Source: Planctomycetaceae bacterium (GTDB taxonomy: Bacteria > Planctomycetota > Planctomycetia > Pirellulales > Lacipirellulaceae). From it: a stretch of DNA of 64,000 nt. Below the pieces are notes generated by a model. It searched no databases and was not told where the DNA came from. It saw only the letters and a program-made list of their open reading frames with translations. Made by a program: the position numbers and the translations under genes. Each line of letters begins with the position of its first letter. The stretch's first letter is position 1. The DNA lies in NCBI GenBank assembly GCA_002702655.1, contig PABB01000069.1, forward strand, positions 1 through 64,000, in the 5' to 3' direction. Positions 41,531 to 50,283 of this stretch are shown here, one piece after another.

Positions 41531-44389
41531 TCACTCCGGCAGTTCGCCAAAATAAAAACTCACCGCCCCGCGGCGCGCCCCCGGTCCTTCGGTCAGTTGC
41601 CCGGCGGGCCCGGTGGTCGCGGCCGGTTTGAACTTGCTGCCAATCGGCGGGATCGCGTCCAGCAGAGCGAGCCCGCACTGGGGCAACGACAGATCCGTCT
41701 GCCCGCGCCACTGTTCTGGCGGCTGAGACGGCGTGAGCACCTGCACGAACCCCGCAGGGTTATGCGGCACGACGGTGATCGGCCCCTCGTCAGTCTGCAG
41801 CTCGAGCCAATGCACGTTGGCAAAACAGTCGGCGAATTCCGGATACTCCCAGCCCGAGTAGCCCGTGATCGTGTCGTTGGCCTCGTTCTGCCAGACGTTC
41901 AGCGTCACGCCCGCCCGGCGGTTCTTCCACACGCGAAACGGGCCGTCGCCCAACCAGCATTTGCCGCGCACCAGTTCGCGGGGGTAGTCGAAGGTCACGC
42001 CAAAAAACTCGTGCGGACCCTCGGCGACGTATTCGTACTGGCACTCGACCCAGCCGGTGTGGTTAACATTCCAGGTGACCGACTTCAACATGCCGGTGAA
42101 TTGCAGTTCGACGGTCGCGCGGTCCGGCGTGCCCTGATGCGTGACGCCCTGCAGCGCCGACGCGCCCGGGACGGCCAGCGGACCATTGGCTAGCGAGAAC
42201 TCTTGGTCGCCGCGGGTTGCGCGGCGCAGCATTCCGTTGGACTTGTCGATCTCAATCGCCATGTCGCCGGCCGCGACAACGATCGCGCCTTCGTGTTCGT
42301 CGACGGAGACGGGCTCGTCCCCTGTGCCCTGCGTGAATTGAGTCGGAGCTAACTCATGCAGCGGCAACACCCATGTCCAGAGTTCCCGACCGTCGGGATC
42401 GTCGATCCGCACCGCCAGCGCGTCCGCTTCGGCGTCGAGCAGCGGCACGCCAAAACGCAACTCGCCCGACTCGCCCGGTGGAATGCTAGGCAACTTCTGC
42501 GCACCTTCGCTGACGACGGTAAAGCCAGCCGCATCGTCGCGCGGGGTGCGGAACTTGCGGAACTGCCACGTCAGCCGACACTCCGTCGCGTCCGTGAAGC
42601 TGTAGTCGTTCTGGATGTCCAAACGCCTGCCGCCCAGCCACTTCACCTGGATCGGCGACCACAACTCTTTCACCGCATAAAAGCTCCCCTCGCGCTCGCG
42701 GTAGGGACCCACCAGGCCGTCGGGCGCCTGGTTGCCCGCGCAGTCGAGCGTGCCGTCGGGACGGCGGATCCCCTCGTCGAACAGCACCCACAGGAACCCG
42801 CCGCCCAGCACGGGGCTCTCGCGCATCATGCTCCAATAGTCGGCCAGCCCGGCCCCGCCGCCGCCGTCGTACAGCCCGTGCATCATTTCGGTGGGCATGT
42901 AGATGTACTTGTTGGGATCGCTCAGATCTTCCCACTCCTGATACACCTCGCCCGTGCCATGCCGCGTCGGCGCCCCGCGACTGGCCACGAGCGCTCGGTC
43001 GTACTCCAGGTAATGCGCCGTGTTGACGCCGCCGAACGCCTCCCACGGATGCAACACCGTGCGCTGCTGCGGATCGAACCAAGTGAACACCTCGTCGAGC
43101 GCCACGTTGTTGCCGCCCTCGTTGCCGTTGTCCCAAAAGAGCACGCACGGATGGTTGACGTCGCGCGTGACCATCTCTTCGACCAGCTGCCGACCCACGT
43201 GCGTGTCGTACGCCCAGTGCCAACCGGCCAACTCGTCCAGCACGTACAGCCCCAGCTCGTCGCACAAATCGAGAAACGCCGCGTCGGGCGGATAATGCGA
43301 CATCCGCACGGCGTTCATGTTCATTGACTTGATCGTTTCGATGTCCAGCCGGTGAACTTCCTCGCTCAGGCAACGGCCCGAGTCAGGCCAGGTCGAGTGG
43401 CGATTGACGCCCTTCAGCACGACCCGGCGGCCGTTGACATAGATGCCGTCGTCGCGGCGAACTTCAATCGTGCGAAAGCCAAACCGCTGGCGCTGCCGGT
43501 GCAGCACCTGCGCGCCCTGTTTCAGGCGGAACTCGACCTCGTACAAGTGCGGCGTCTCGGCCGTCCACTGGCGGGGCGAGTCGATCGCCCCCGCCACGCG
43601 CGTCGGCGGCAAGTCGAACGGCGGTCGTGCCGACCCGGCCGGCGCAACCGGCGCGGCAAACGGCTGGCCGACGTCCGTTCCGTCCAACGTCAGCACCTGC
43701 GCCTCGACGCTCAGTTCCTGGCCGGCGGCGTCGGCTTCAGACAGATCAACAAATACATCCGCCGCAAACGAGCCGTCAGCGCGGGCGTCGATCGCCACCC
43801 GTTGGATGAACTGCGGCGGGACGATCTTCAAGTAGACGGGCCGATAAATGCCGCCAAACACCCAGAAGTCCGCGGTCCGCTCGGCCTTGTTCACCGACTC
43901 GTTGGCCGAGTGCTTGGCAACGTTCGCCTCCAGGACATTCTCAGTGTCCCACCGCAGCAGATCGGTCACCTCGTAAGAGAAACGGTAGTAGCCCCCCTGG
44001 TGCGTCGGCCCGACGCTCTTGCCGTTGAGCGTGACAGCGGCGTCCGTCATCACGCCTTCGAACACCAGCAACACGCGGCTGCCCTGCCAGGCCGGCTGGG
44101 CCGCGAAGCGGTGTCGATACAAGCCGTGCTCGTTGACCGCATCCCCCACGTCTTTCTTGTAGTTCAGCGTGCCGAACCCGTGCAGTTCCCACTGCGACGG
44201 CACGGGCAAGGTCGCCCACTTGCCCGCATTGGCGCCAGACGTGCAGCGAAACTCCCACTCCACGGCGTCATCCTTGTCGTGCCCGGACAGGTACACGCGC
44301 TGGGTCTGCTGCGCACGACAAAGCGGACGCCCGAGGAATCCACAACTCCAAACAACCAACAAACAACAGACCGTACGAGCGCAAAACAT
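41531..44389 (-). CDS. Secreted glycoside hydrolase family 2 enzyme (beta-galactosidase-like)
   Basis: The 952-residue protein starts at the ATG at 44389 with a signal peptide (FCARTVCCLLVVWSCGFL). The N-terminal jelly-roll sugar-binding domain is followed by a beta-sandwich and the TIM barrel. The GH2 acid/base Glu lies in LFWDNGNEGG (about residue 420), and the nucleophile region is YMPTEMMHGLYDG (about residue 500), aligned with the LacZ CEYAHAMGN element. VLKGVNRHSTWPDSGR matches the GH2 active-site strand. A C-terminal beta-galactosidase small-chain-like domain follows. The substrate is probably an exogenous galactoside or related polysaccharide. It is convergent with the pilus operon. 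Confidence 0.88.
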   Translation of the reverse strand: MFCARTVCCLLVVWSCGFLGRPLCRAQQTQRVYLSGHDKDDAVEWEFRCTSGANAGKWATLPVPSQWELHGFGTLNYKKDVGDAVNEHGLYRHRFAAQPAWQGSRVLLVFEGVMTDAAVTLNGKSVGPTHQGGYYRFSYEVTDLLRWDTENVLEANVAKHSANESVNKAERTADFWVFGGIYRPVYLKIVPPQFIQRVAIDARADGSFAADVFVDLSEADAAGQELSVEAQVLTLDGTDVGQPFAAPVAPAGSARPPFDLPPTRVAGAIDSPRQWTAETPHLYEVEFRLKQGAQVLHRQRQRFGFRTIEVRRDDGIYVNGRRVVLKGVNRHSTWPDSGRCLSEEVHRLDIETIKSMNMNAVRMSHYPPDAAFLDLCDELGLYVLDELAGWHWAYDTHVGRQLVEEMVTRDVNHPCVLFWDNGNEGGNNVALDEVFTWFDPQQRTVLHPWEAFGGVNTAHYLEYDRALVASRGAPTRHGTGEVYQEWEDLSDPNKYIYMPTEMMHGLYDGGGGAGLADYWSMMRESPVLGGGFLWVLFDEGIRRPDGTLDCAGNQAPDGLVGPYREREGSFYAVKELWSPIQVKWLGGRRLDIQNDYSFTDATECRLTWQFRKFRTPRDDAAGFTVVSEGAQKLPSIPPGESGELRFGVPLLDAEADALAVRIDDPDGRELWTWVLPLHELAPTQFTQGTGDEPVSVDEHEGAIVVAAGDMAIEIDKSNGMLRRATRGDQEFSLANGPLAVPGASALQGVTHQGTPDRATVELQFTGMLKSVTWNVNHTGWVECQYEYVAEGPHEFFGVTFDYPRELVRGKCWLGDGPFRVWKNRRAGVTLNVWQNEANDTITGYSGWEYPEFADCFANVHWLELQTDEGPITVVPHNPAGFVQVLTPSQPPEQWRGQTDLSLPQCGLALLDAIPPIGSKFKPAATTGPAGQLTEGPGARRGAVSFYFGELPE

Positions 44390-44531
44390 TTCGAGCCGAG
44401 CGTCGGGGAGAGGAGCCACAAGCGCCGCGGGGCGCAACGCGTCCGACCGACTTCACCATCCGCGGCGGCAGGCCGGCGCGGCGGCGAAATCGGCAGCAGA
44501 AGGGCTATTGTAACAGTTCGGCGGGGCAAAG

Positions 44532-44560
44532 TTGGATTTGTCCACGGCCGCCGCTAGAAT
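44532..44560 (+). promoter_or_regulatory. Candidate sigma-70 promoter for the J-domain gene
   Basis: TTGGAT (44532-44537), a 17-base spacer and TAGAAT (44555-44560) give 4/6 and 5/6 matches to the -35 and -10 consensus. The predicted start is ~95 bp before the ATG at 44664. The rest of the divergent gap 44390-44663 shows no gene. Confidence 0.45.
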
Positions 44561-44663
44561 GCCTCGACGCGCGGCAATCGCGCTGTCGTCGGCGCCGGTC
44601 CGATGCCGCCAACCATCGTCGGCTTGCCGGCTTTTACGCAACGGCGCACCCGCTCGTTGAATC

Positions 44664-45080
44664 ATGCTACCCGTCGCACATCATCCGATCGCCGTTTTTG
44701 CCGGGACATGGCCCGACGCGGTCGACACTCCGATGTTGGCGATTTTTTTCGCCGTGGCCTTCGGCCTGCCCGGCCTGGGGTACGTGTGCCTGGTGCTGGA
44801 CATCCGCCGGTACCTGCGGTCGCTACGCCGAGCGCTGGTCGTCGTAGCCCGCATCCCGACCAAGACCCACTATTGGGCGCTGAAATTCCGCCCCCCGTGC
44901 CTGGTCGCCCTGGGGCTTGACGCCCACAGCACCGAGCAACAGGTCATGGCCGCCTATCGCGAGCGGGTCAAGGCGCTGCACCCCGACCGCGGCGGCGACT
45001 TGCGCGAGTTCCTCGTCCTGCAGAAACACTTCGAGCAGGCGCTGCACCTGGTGCGGCAACGCGCCGAGCGCGGCGAGTGA
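44664..45080 (+). CDS. Small membrane-anchored J-domain protein
   Basis: The 138-residue protein has one N-terminal transmembrane helix (AIFFAVAFGLPGLGYVCLVL) and a C-terminal J-domain: LGLDAHSTEQQVMAAYRERV forms helices I-II, HPDRGGD carries the Hsp70-stimulating HPD motif, and LREFLVLQKHFEQALHLV helix III. There is no Gly/Phe or zinc region, so it is a class III J-protein that would recruit DnaK to the membrane. No DnaK lies in the window. It is divergent from the GH2 gene. Confidence 0.85.
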   Translation: MLPVAHHPIAVFAGTWPDAVDTPMLAIFFAVAFGLPGLGYVCLVLDIRRYLRSLRRALVVVARIPTKTHYWALKFRPPCLVALGLDAHSTEQQVMAAYRERVKALHPDRGGDLREFLVLQKHFEQALHLVRQRAERGE

Positions 45081-45182
45081 GTTATGAGGGCATAAAGCTC
45101 GTAGCGCTGGGCTCTGCCAAGAACGGCTGCGGCGACACTTGCATGACGGCCGCGGCTTGACTGGCGAGCCCGTCGTTCTGGC

Positions 45183-45213
45183 TGAGAGCCGACAGCCGAG
45201 AGCTGACAGCCGA
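45183..45213. repeat. Short tandem repeat between J-domain and DUF1559 genes
   Basis: GAGAGCCGACAGCCGA is followed directly by GAGCTGACAGCCGA, two near-identical units. It lies in the 158-bp convergent gap 45081-45238. This gap holds no gene. Confidence 0.4.
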
Positions 45214-45238
45214 CCTCAGATCGCTGTCGGGGCAGCCG

Positions 45239-46273
45239 TCAAAACTCACCCGCAATCTCGCCGTCGGCAATCGGCCCCATGCGCGAGAACACGGCGGGGT
45301 CTGCGTCGTATCCAATCGTGTCGACCGACCCGTCGCACAGCACGAACTGGCAGCCGGCGGGATGCGCACTGCCGAACAGCGACACGTCTTCGTCGCCCGG
45401 CAGGCCGGGAGGTTGCGAATCGGGGTGGGGGGGATGCTTGGTCCACCGATTCACGTCGTGGTCGAAACCGACGTCCCACCCCTGATCGTTCCCCACGTTG
45501 GTCGACGTGTCGTACTCGCCCTCGGGAATGTGCTTCTCGCCGGCAAAGATCGTGTGCGTCGTGCCATCGGTGATTTGAGCGATGCGCGTTTCGCTCAACG
45601 CCAGGACAACGCCGTTGCCGCCCAGCTTGGGGGTGCGGCCGGGCAACTCAAACGGCAAGCAGTATTCTCGAAAGTTCGGGTGGTAGTTGGCAGGATTGGG
45701 CATGGTATTGCCCGACAGGGGCGGCCCCTCGTAAATCGTGCTGGGCCACAAATTCCCGCCGCAAGCCGCGTAATCGTTCCGCCCCACGTCGGACGGTCGA
45801 TTGGCGTTGAGGTAGTTGCTGGGATTGGAGAAACGATACAACTCGGCCCCGCGCCGCGACGGGCAGTTGAACAGCCCCACCGGCGTGCTGAGCCGCTGCA
45901 GGGCGCCTGCGCGTTGATCCGCAGTGACCGTGTCGGCGTCGCCGTCGGAGCCCAACTGCCACAGGGCACTCTGCTCGGTATACGCCAAGATGCAGAAATA
46001 CCAACCGCCCGGTTGCTTGGCGCCGAAGCCCCGGTCGGGATCGCCCGCGTACCGCCACCCCCAGCCGCCCGTGGGAAAATGCTTGAAGGTCGACTCGATA
46101 TTCAACGCCGCCAGGCCCATCTGTTTGAGCCGATTCTTACACTCCGCTCGCCGCGCCGCTTCACGGGCCGCCTGAATGGCCGGCAACAACAGCGCGATCA
46201 GAATGCCGATGATGGCAATCACGACCAACAGTTCCACCAGCGTAAACGCGTTCTGACGGCGACAAGTTCGCAC
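45239..46273 (-). CDS. DUF1559 prepilin-like protein
   Basis: The 344-residue protein starts at GTG 46273, with AAAGG about 9 bases upstream. It shows the DUF1559 pattern: [47 protein letters not shown]-like centre ([16 protein letters not shown]), [15 protein letters not shown] and a late [20 protein letters not shown]. It is a paralogue of the protein at 22097. It lies 104 bp downstream of the double PEP-CTERM gene's stop, in the same direction as that gene. Confidence 0.9.
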   Translation of the reverse strand: MRTCRRQNAFTLVELLVVIAIIGILIALLLPAIQAAREAARRAECKNRLKQMGLAALNIESTFKHFPTGGWGWRYAGDPDRGFGAKQPGGWYFCILAYTEQSALWQLGSDGDADTVTADQRAGALQRLSTPVGLFNCPSRRGAELYRFSNPSNYLNANRPSDVGRNDYAACGGNLWPSTIYEGPPLSGNTMPNPANYHPNFREYCLPFELPGRTPKLGGNGVVLALSETRIAQITDGTTHTIFAGEKHIPEGEYDTSTNVGNDQGWDVGFDHDVNRWTKHPPHPDSQPPGLPGDEDVSLFGSAHPAGCQFVLCDGSVDTIGYDADPAVFSRMGPIADGEIAGEF

Positions 46274-46380
46274 CGAATCGACCTTTCTCTTCTCTGTTGC
46301 TGGACCACGCTATTGCACCGCTGCCGCGGGAGCGGCGTCCGTTGCCAGTGCCCCGTAAACCGTCGTGGTTCTGCAGCCGC

Positions 46381-49059
46381 CTATCGCGTGCCGCGACCGC
46401 GTCGGCGCTGACAGAACACCGCCGCCGTCGCAGCAATCGCCGCCAGCGCGACGCTGGCCGGCTCGGGCACCGCGCCCGTGGCCGCGCCGCCTTCGTAGCT
46501 GACCGTGCCCACCTTCAGCTCGCCGCCGGAGCGGTACAGGAACCGCAGGTCTTCCACGCCTGCGGCGCCGCCGGCATAGGCGTTGCCCAACGCCAGCGTG
46601 ACGCCGTCGGCGACCGACGACTCGCCGGCTAGGAAGTACTCTTCCACCTCGCCGGGCCCCGGGTTGGCGCCCTCTTCCCAACCGTTGCCCGACCCATCGC
46701 CCGCCGGAAAGCCGGCCAGGTCCTGGTCAGCCAGACTGTCCCAGCCGCCCGTGCCGCCGCCGGTGCCGCCGTAGTTCACCTGCCAATCGGCCAGATCATC
46801 GACGTCGAGCGTCGGAACCTGCTGCTGCCAATTGAGAAAGTCCTCGCCGTCGACCGCGCCGCTGGCGTCAAAGTCGCCCGGCAGCGCGCCGGTGTTCAGC
46901 GCACCGGCGGCGCTTTCGATCGAGTAGGCGCTCATCTCAATCGCGGCGCCGGTGGCGTTGCGAATGCTCACCTCGCCGGTTGCCTTGTCGACGACCAGAT
47001 TCAGCGTCGGCGAGAACACCAGGTTGGCGTCGTCGGTGAGAATGAAGTTGTCGACCTTGAAGAACTCGCCGCCGCCTGCCGATTGCAGCCGCACCGACTG
47101 CCACGCCTGCTGGATCGGCGAGTTCTGGATCGTGACCGTGTGGGTCGGATTGTTCGGATCGACGTTGTCGACCCACAGACTGTACTTGTCGTCAAACGGC
47201 GCCGAGAAGTCGTCATCGAAGTCCAACTCAACAATCATCCGATGCAAACCGTTGTCGATCGTGATTCCCTGCGTCGGATCGCCCGGCAAGTTCTGCCCCT
47301 GTTTCAGGTCGAGCCCGAACACGTCGTAACCGTCGCCCCCGGGATCGCCGATAAACAGCGACTCGGTTCCGCCGTCAATGCCCTCGAAGAACGCCACGCC
47401 GCCCCACTGATCCGCGGCCGTAAATTGAATGTCAAACGCGATGTAGACCTTGTCGTAGAAGTACGGCTCGAACGGCACGTCCAGTGCGCGGAACTTCGCG
47501 TTGCCAAACGCCGTGTCGGCCACGCCGCCGGTGACGTTCTCCCAGATGTCGCCGCTCGCCCAGCCTGTGCCGGAACCTTCGGCGCTGAAGTCGTCCTGGG
47601 CGAAAATCACCGCGCGGGCGGTTCCGGCGAAGTTGCTCGCCGCCAGCGTCACAGCCGCCAACAGCGCCAGCGCGAATTTTATCCTCCGTCGCGATCGCAT
47701 CGCGCAGGCCAAGCCGCCGCACAGCGCCAGGGCCAGCGCGCCCGGCTCCGGCACGCCTTGCACCATCGCCGCGAACGCTCCCGTGCCGTTGGCGGCGTCG
47801 TAGGCTTCGGCGAACAGGTCGAAGTCGGAAAGGTCGTGGTCATAGTCGCCGTTCAGATCGCCCATTTGGTAGGCCGCCACCGCCGTCAGCGAGTTGTCCA
47901 CCGCGCCCTGGCCCGATTTGAACAGGGTCCAGTCGCTCGCATCCAAATCGCCGTCGCCGTCCAAATCGCCCAACGCCGGGCCGGTTCCCGTGTACACCAC
48001 GTCGGCCGCCAGCATCATCGACGTCCCGCCGTCGTCGACAACGACCGTGGCAAACAGGTCTTCAAACGGCGAACGATTCCAGACGCTGCCCAGATTCACG
48101 GCCGTGGTCCCAATCGTGCCGCCGTCGCCCGGGGTCCCGCTCTGCATTTCTTCCGACAGCAGCGTCGTGTCGCTGGGATCGGTCGACAGGATCGCCCACG
48201 CATCATCGGGGTCGACCAAACCGCTCCCACTGCTGTCGTAGTTGCCCGTGACCGGCGTCCAACCGGCCGCTTCGAGACTGCCCGCCGAGGAGGAGATCGA
48301 GTAGCCCACGACATTCGCCAACGGCGAACTGCTGCTCAGCGACACGTCGCCGGTCGCGCGGTTGACTGTCATCGTGATGGTCGACGCCACCAGGCCGACG
48401 TCCGCAGGCGTCGTGGCGATCAGCAGATTGTCGAAGTTGTCCGTCGCCTCGTCGGCGCCCGCCAGCCGCAGCGTGTTCCAAACCTGCGTGATCGGGCCGC
48501 CTCCCACGACCGTCGTGGAAGCCGAGGGCACGCTGACGTTCACGTTGTCGACCCAAAACGAGTAAACGTGGTCAGTCCCCAATGTGTCGATCTTGGCAAT
48601 CAGCGTGTGGAACTGATCGTCGATCGGCTTGGGGCCCACGAGGATGCCGCCGTTCTTCAGGTCGATGCCGTAGCGGTTCGAGCCCGCCGTATTGCCCACG
48701 AAGAGTGTTTCGTCGCCGGCCGCCCCCTCGGTTCCCGTGAAGAATGCCAGCCCGCCCCAGTGTTCGCCCGTGCCAGGCGCCGCCTGGGCGTAGTCGACTT
48801 TGATGTAGACGACTCCGCCCGACCCGTCCAGCGGCAGGGCAAAGTCGCGAAAGCTTTGCACGTTCGGCGTACCCGTCGGATCAGTCGAGACAAGGCCCCC
48901 GTCGAGCCCCTCCCAGTCGTTGCCGACCGCCCAGCCCGTTCCCGAGCCGGCGCCGCTGAAGTCGTCCTCAATCAACACGACCGCCTGGACTCGGCTGGCG
49001 GCCAGTGCCACTGCGCACGCTGCCAGGAGGCACAAATCGATTCGTCGAAACGTCGTCAT
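46381..49059 (-). CDS. Double PEP-CTERM protein: two homologous exported units in one frame
   Basis: The 892-residue reading from the ATG at 49059 (GAGGA 8-9 bases upstream) contains two full PEP-CTERM proteins in tandem. Unit 1: signal peptide, LamG-like beta-sandwich opening DDFSGAGSGTGWAVGNDWEG, dockerin-like loops DLDGDGDLDASDW and DLNGDYDHDLSDF, and the sorting tail VPEPGALALALCGGLACAMR. Unit 2 begins at once: RSRRRIKFALALLAAVTLAA is a good signal peptide, followed by the paralogous DDFSAEGSGTGWASGDIWEN, a dockerin-like segment and VPEPASVALAAIAATAAVFC. Met454 (47700) could start unit 2 alone. Either two genes fused after loss of a stop codon, or overlapping genes. Exosortase would cut after each PEP tail. 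Confidence 0.82.
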   Translation of the reverse strand: MTTFRRIDLCLLAACAVALAASRVQAVVLIEDDFSGAGSGTGWAVGNDWEGLDGGLVSTDPTGTPNVQSFRDFALPLDGSGGVVYIKVDYAQAAPGTGEHWGGLAFFTGTEGAAGDETLFVGNTAGSNRYGIDLKNGGILVGPKPIDDQFHTLIAKIDTLGTDHVYSFWVDNVNVSVPSASTTVVGGGPITQVWNTLRLAGADEATDNFDNLLIATTPADVGLVASTITMTVNRATGDVSLSSSSPLANVVGYSISSSAGSLEAAGWTPVTGNYDSSGSGLVDPDDAWAILSTDPSDTTLLSEEMQSGTPGDGGTIGTTAVNLGSVWNRSPFEDLFATVVVDDGGTSMMLAADVVYTGTGPALGDLDGDGDLDASDWTLFKSGQGAVDNSLTAVAAYQMGDLNGDYDHDLSDFDLFAEAYDAANGTGAFAAMVQGVPEPGALALALCGGLACAMRSRRRIKFALALLAAVTLAASNFAGTARAVIFAQDDFSAEGSGTGWASGDIWENVTGGVADTAFGNAKFRALDVPFEPYFYDKVYIAFDIQFTAADQWGGVAFFEGIDGGTESLFIGDPGGDGYDVFGLDLKQGQNLPGDPTQGITIDNGLHRMIVELDFDDDFSAPFDDKYSLWVDNVDPNNPTHTVTIQNSPIQQAWQSVRLQSAGGGEFFKVDNFILTDDANLVFSPTLNLVVDKATGEVSIRNATGAAIEMSAYSIESAAGALNTGALPGDFDASGAVDGEDFLNWQQQVPTLDVDDLADWQVNYGGTGGGTGGWDSLADQDLAGFPAGDGSGNGWEEGANPGPGEVEEYFLAGESSVADGVTLALGNAYAGGAAGVEDLRFLYRSGGELKVGTVSYEGGAATGAVPEPASVALAAIAATAAVFCQRRRGRGTR

Positions 49060-49716
49060 CTGGTGATTCCTCAGTGTGTGGCTCACGCCGTGCACGACGC
49101 GTCGCCGATTCGCTCAACGGGTCCAGCGGCCCGGCCGGGCGCCGCCCGGCGCTGTGTGTCGTCGCCCGCACGAGGGCAACGTGATTCCGCAGGCCTCTGC
49201 CCCAGAGGTCCGCGTCCGCGTAGGCCAAACAATCGACAAGTCGTCGTCGTGCCGCAGCCGGCTTCGACGACCGCAATTCGCATGTGAAGCCTCGTCCTGC
49301 AGGCGAGCCGCCGGACGCACTGCTTTCGCCACGTCGCGAGATCGCACTTGGCTGCGCCGAATGGCGCACATCGATCGAAAAGCCCGGAATGCCCTCGCAT
49401 CCAAGACCGCCTGCATGTTCTCCGCAGCCGACGCCAAGATCCTGACGCGGAAAGTTTCGATTTTTCTGACACGGGCAAGAAACTCGCGAAATGCGGCGCC
49501 ACCCGCCAAAGCCAAGCGGCTGTGGCTATGAGGATGGCAGTTGTTCGCCCTCGTTGGCGACCGTCGCCGCAAGTCGCGCGCGGTGCGACGAGCGGATTGC
49601 CTTTTCCGACGAGCGACGTTGACAGCACCCCGTGTTCTGTTTCTAAGATGAACAGCAGCTTCTGCTTCCCTGCGCATGCGACGCGCTCGTCGCGTGCCCT
49701 CGCCATCTGTTTGTCG
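49060..49716. other. 657-bp divergent spacer between the PEP-CTERM and ECF sigma genes
   Basis: No gene is supported on either strand. It carries the candidate promoter listed at 49619-49647 and, at 49130-49150, a G+C-rich inverted repeat (GCCGGGCGCCGCCCGGC). The length fits two regulated promoters back to back. Confidence 0.4.
49619..49647 (+). promoter_or_regulatory. Candidate promoter of the ECF sigma gene
   Basis: TTGACA (49619-49624), a 17-base spacer and TCTAAG (49642-49647) lie ~70 bp before the sigma gene ATG. The -35 box is perfect and the -10 box moderate. If the operon is autoregulated, a second ECF-type promoter should be nearby; I cannot identify it by eye. Confidence 0.4.
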
Positions 49717-50262
49717 ATGACGTCTTCACACGACAATTCGCCGCCGTCGTCGCTGTTCGTGCAGCTGTTTGCCAAGCACCAGTGCGCGCTCAACGCGTTT
49801 ATTAGCACGCTGGCGCCGACGCGCACCGACGTCGACGACATCATGCAAGAGACGAGTCTTGCGCTATGGAAGAAGTGGGACCAGTTCGACGTCAGCCGCG
49901 ACTTCTTCCGCTGGGCCTGCGGCATTGCCCACATCGAAGTGCTGCGTCATCGTCGCAAGTCGGCCACCGACCGCTTGTGGCTCAACGACGAACTGATCCA
50001 GCTGCTGTCGGTCGAGATGCTCGAAAACACCGAACTGTTCGACCTGCGCCGCGACGCCCTGGAGGGCTGCGTGCAGAAGCTCAGCGACGTGGATCGCGCG
50101 GCCGTCGAACTCCGCTACCAGTCAGGCATGACCGTCGACACCATGGCCAAGAAACTCGGCAAGACGCCGCGAACGGTCCACCGCACCATGTCCCGCATCC
50201 GCCGACTGCTGCACACTTGCATCACCGCCACGTTACGCGAACTCTCAGGCCAGAGCGCCTAG
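49717..50262 (+). CDS. ECF RNA polymerase sigma factor (Rhodopirellula type)
   Basis: The 181-residue protein starts at the ATG at 49717. Region 2 reads DDIMQETSLALWKKWDQFD and RDFFRWACGIAHIEVLRHRR; region 4 reads LSDVDRAAVELRYQSGMTVD then AKKLGKTPRTVHRTMSRIRR. This matches the planctomycete/verrucomicrobial ECF subgroup. It is 21 bp upstream of the large anti-sigma protein gene, so they are almost certainly co-expressed. Target promoters are unknown; the divergent PEP-CTERM gene is an obvious candidate. Confidence 0.92.
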   Translation: MTSSHDNSPPSSLFVQLFAKHQCALNAFISTLAPTRTDVDDIMQETSLALWKKWDQFDVSRDFFRWACGIAHIEVLRHRRKSATDRLWLNDELIQLLSVEMLENTELFDLRRDALEGCVQKLSDVDRAAVELRYQSGMTVDTMAKKLGKTPRTVHRTMSRIRRLLHTCITATLRELSGQSA

Positions 50263-50283
50263 TCGAACTCGCCGCCGCCGCGC

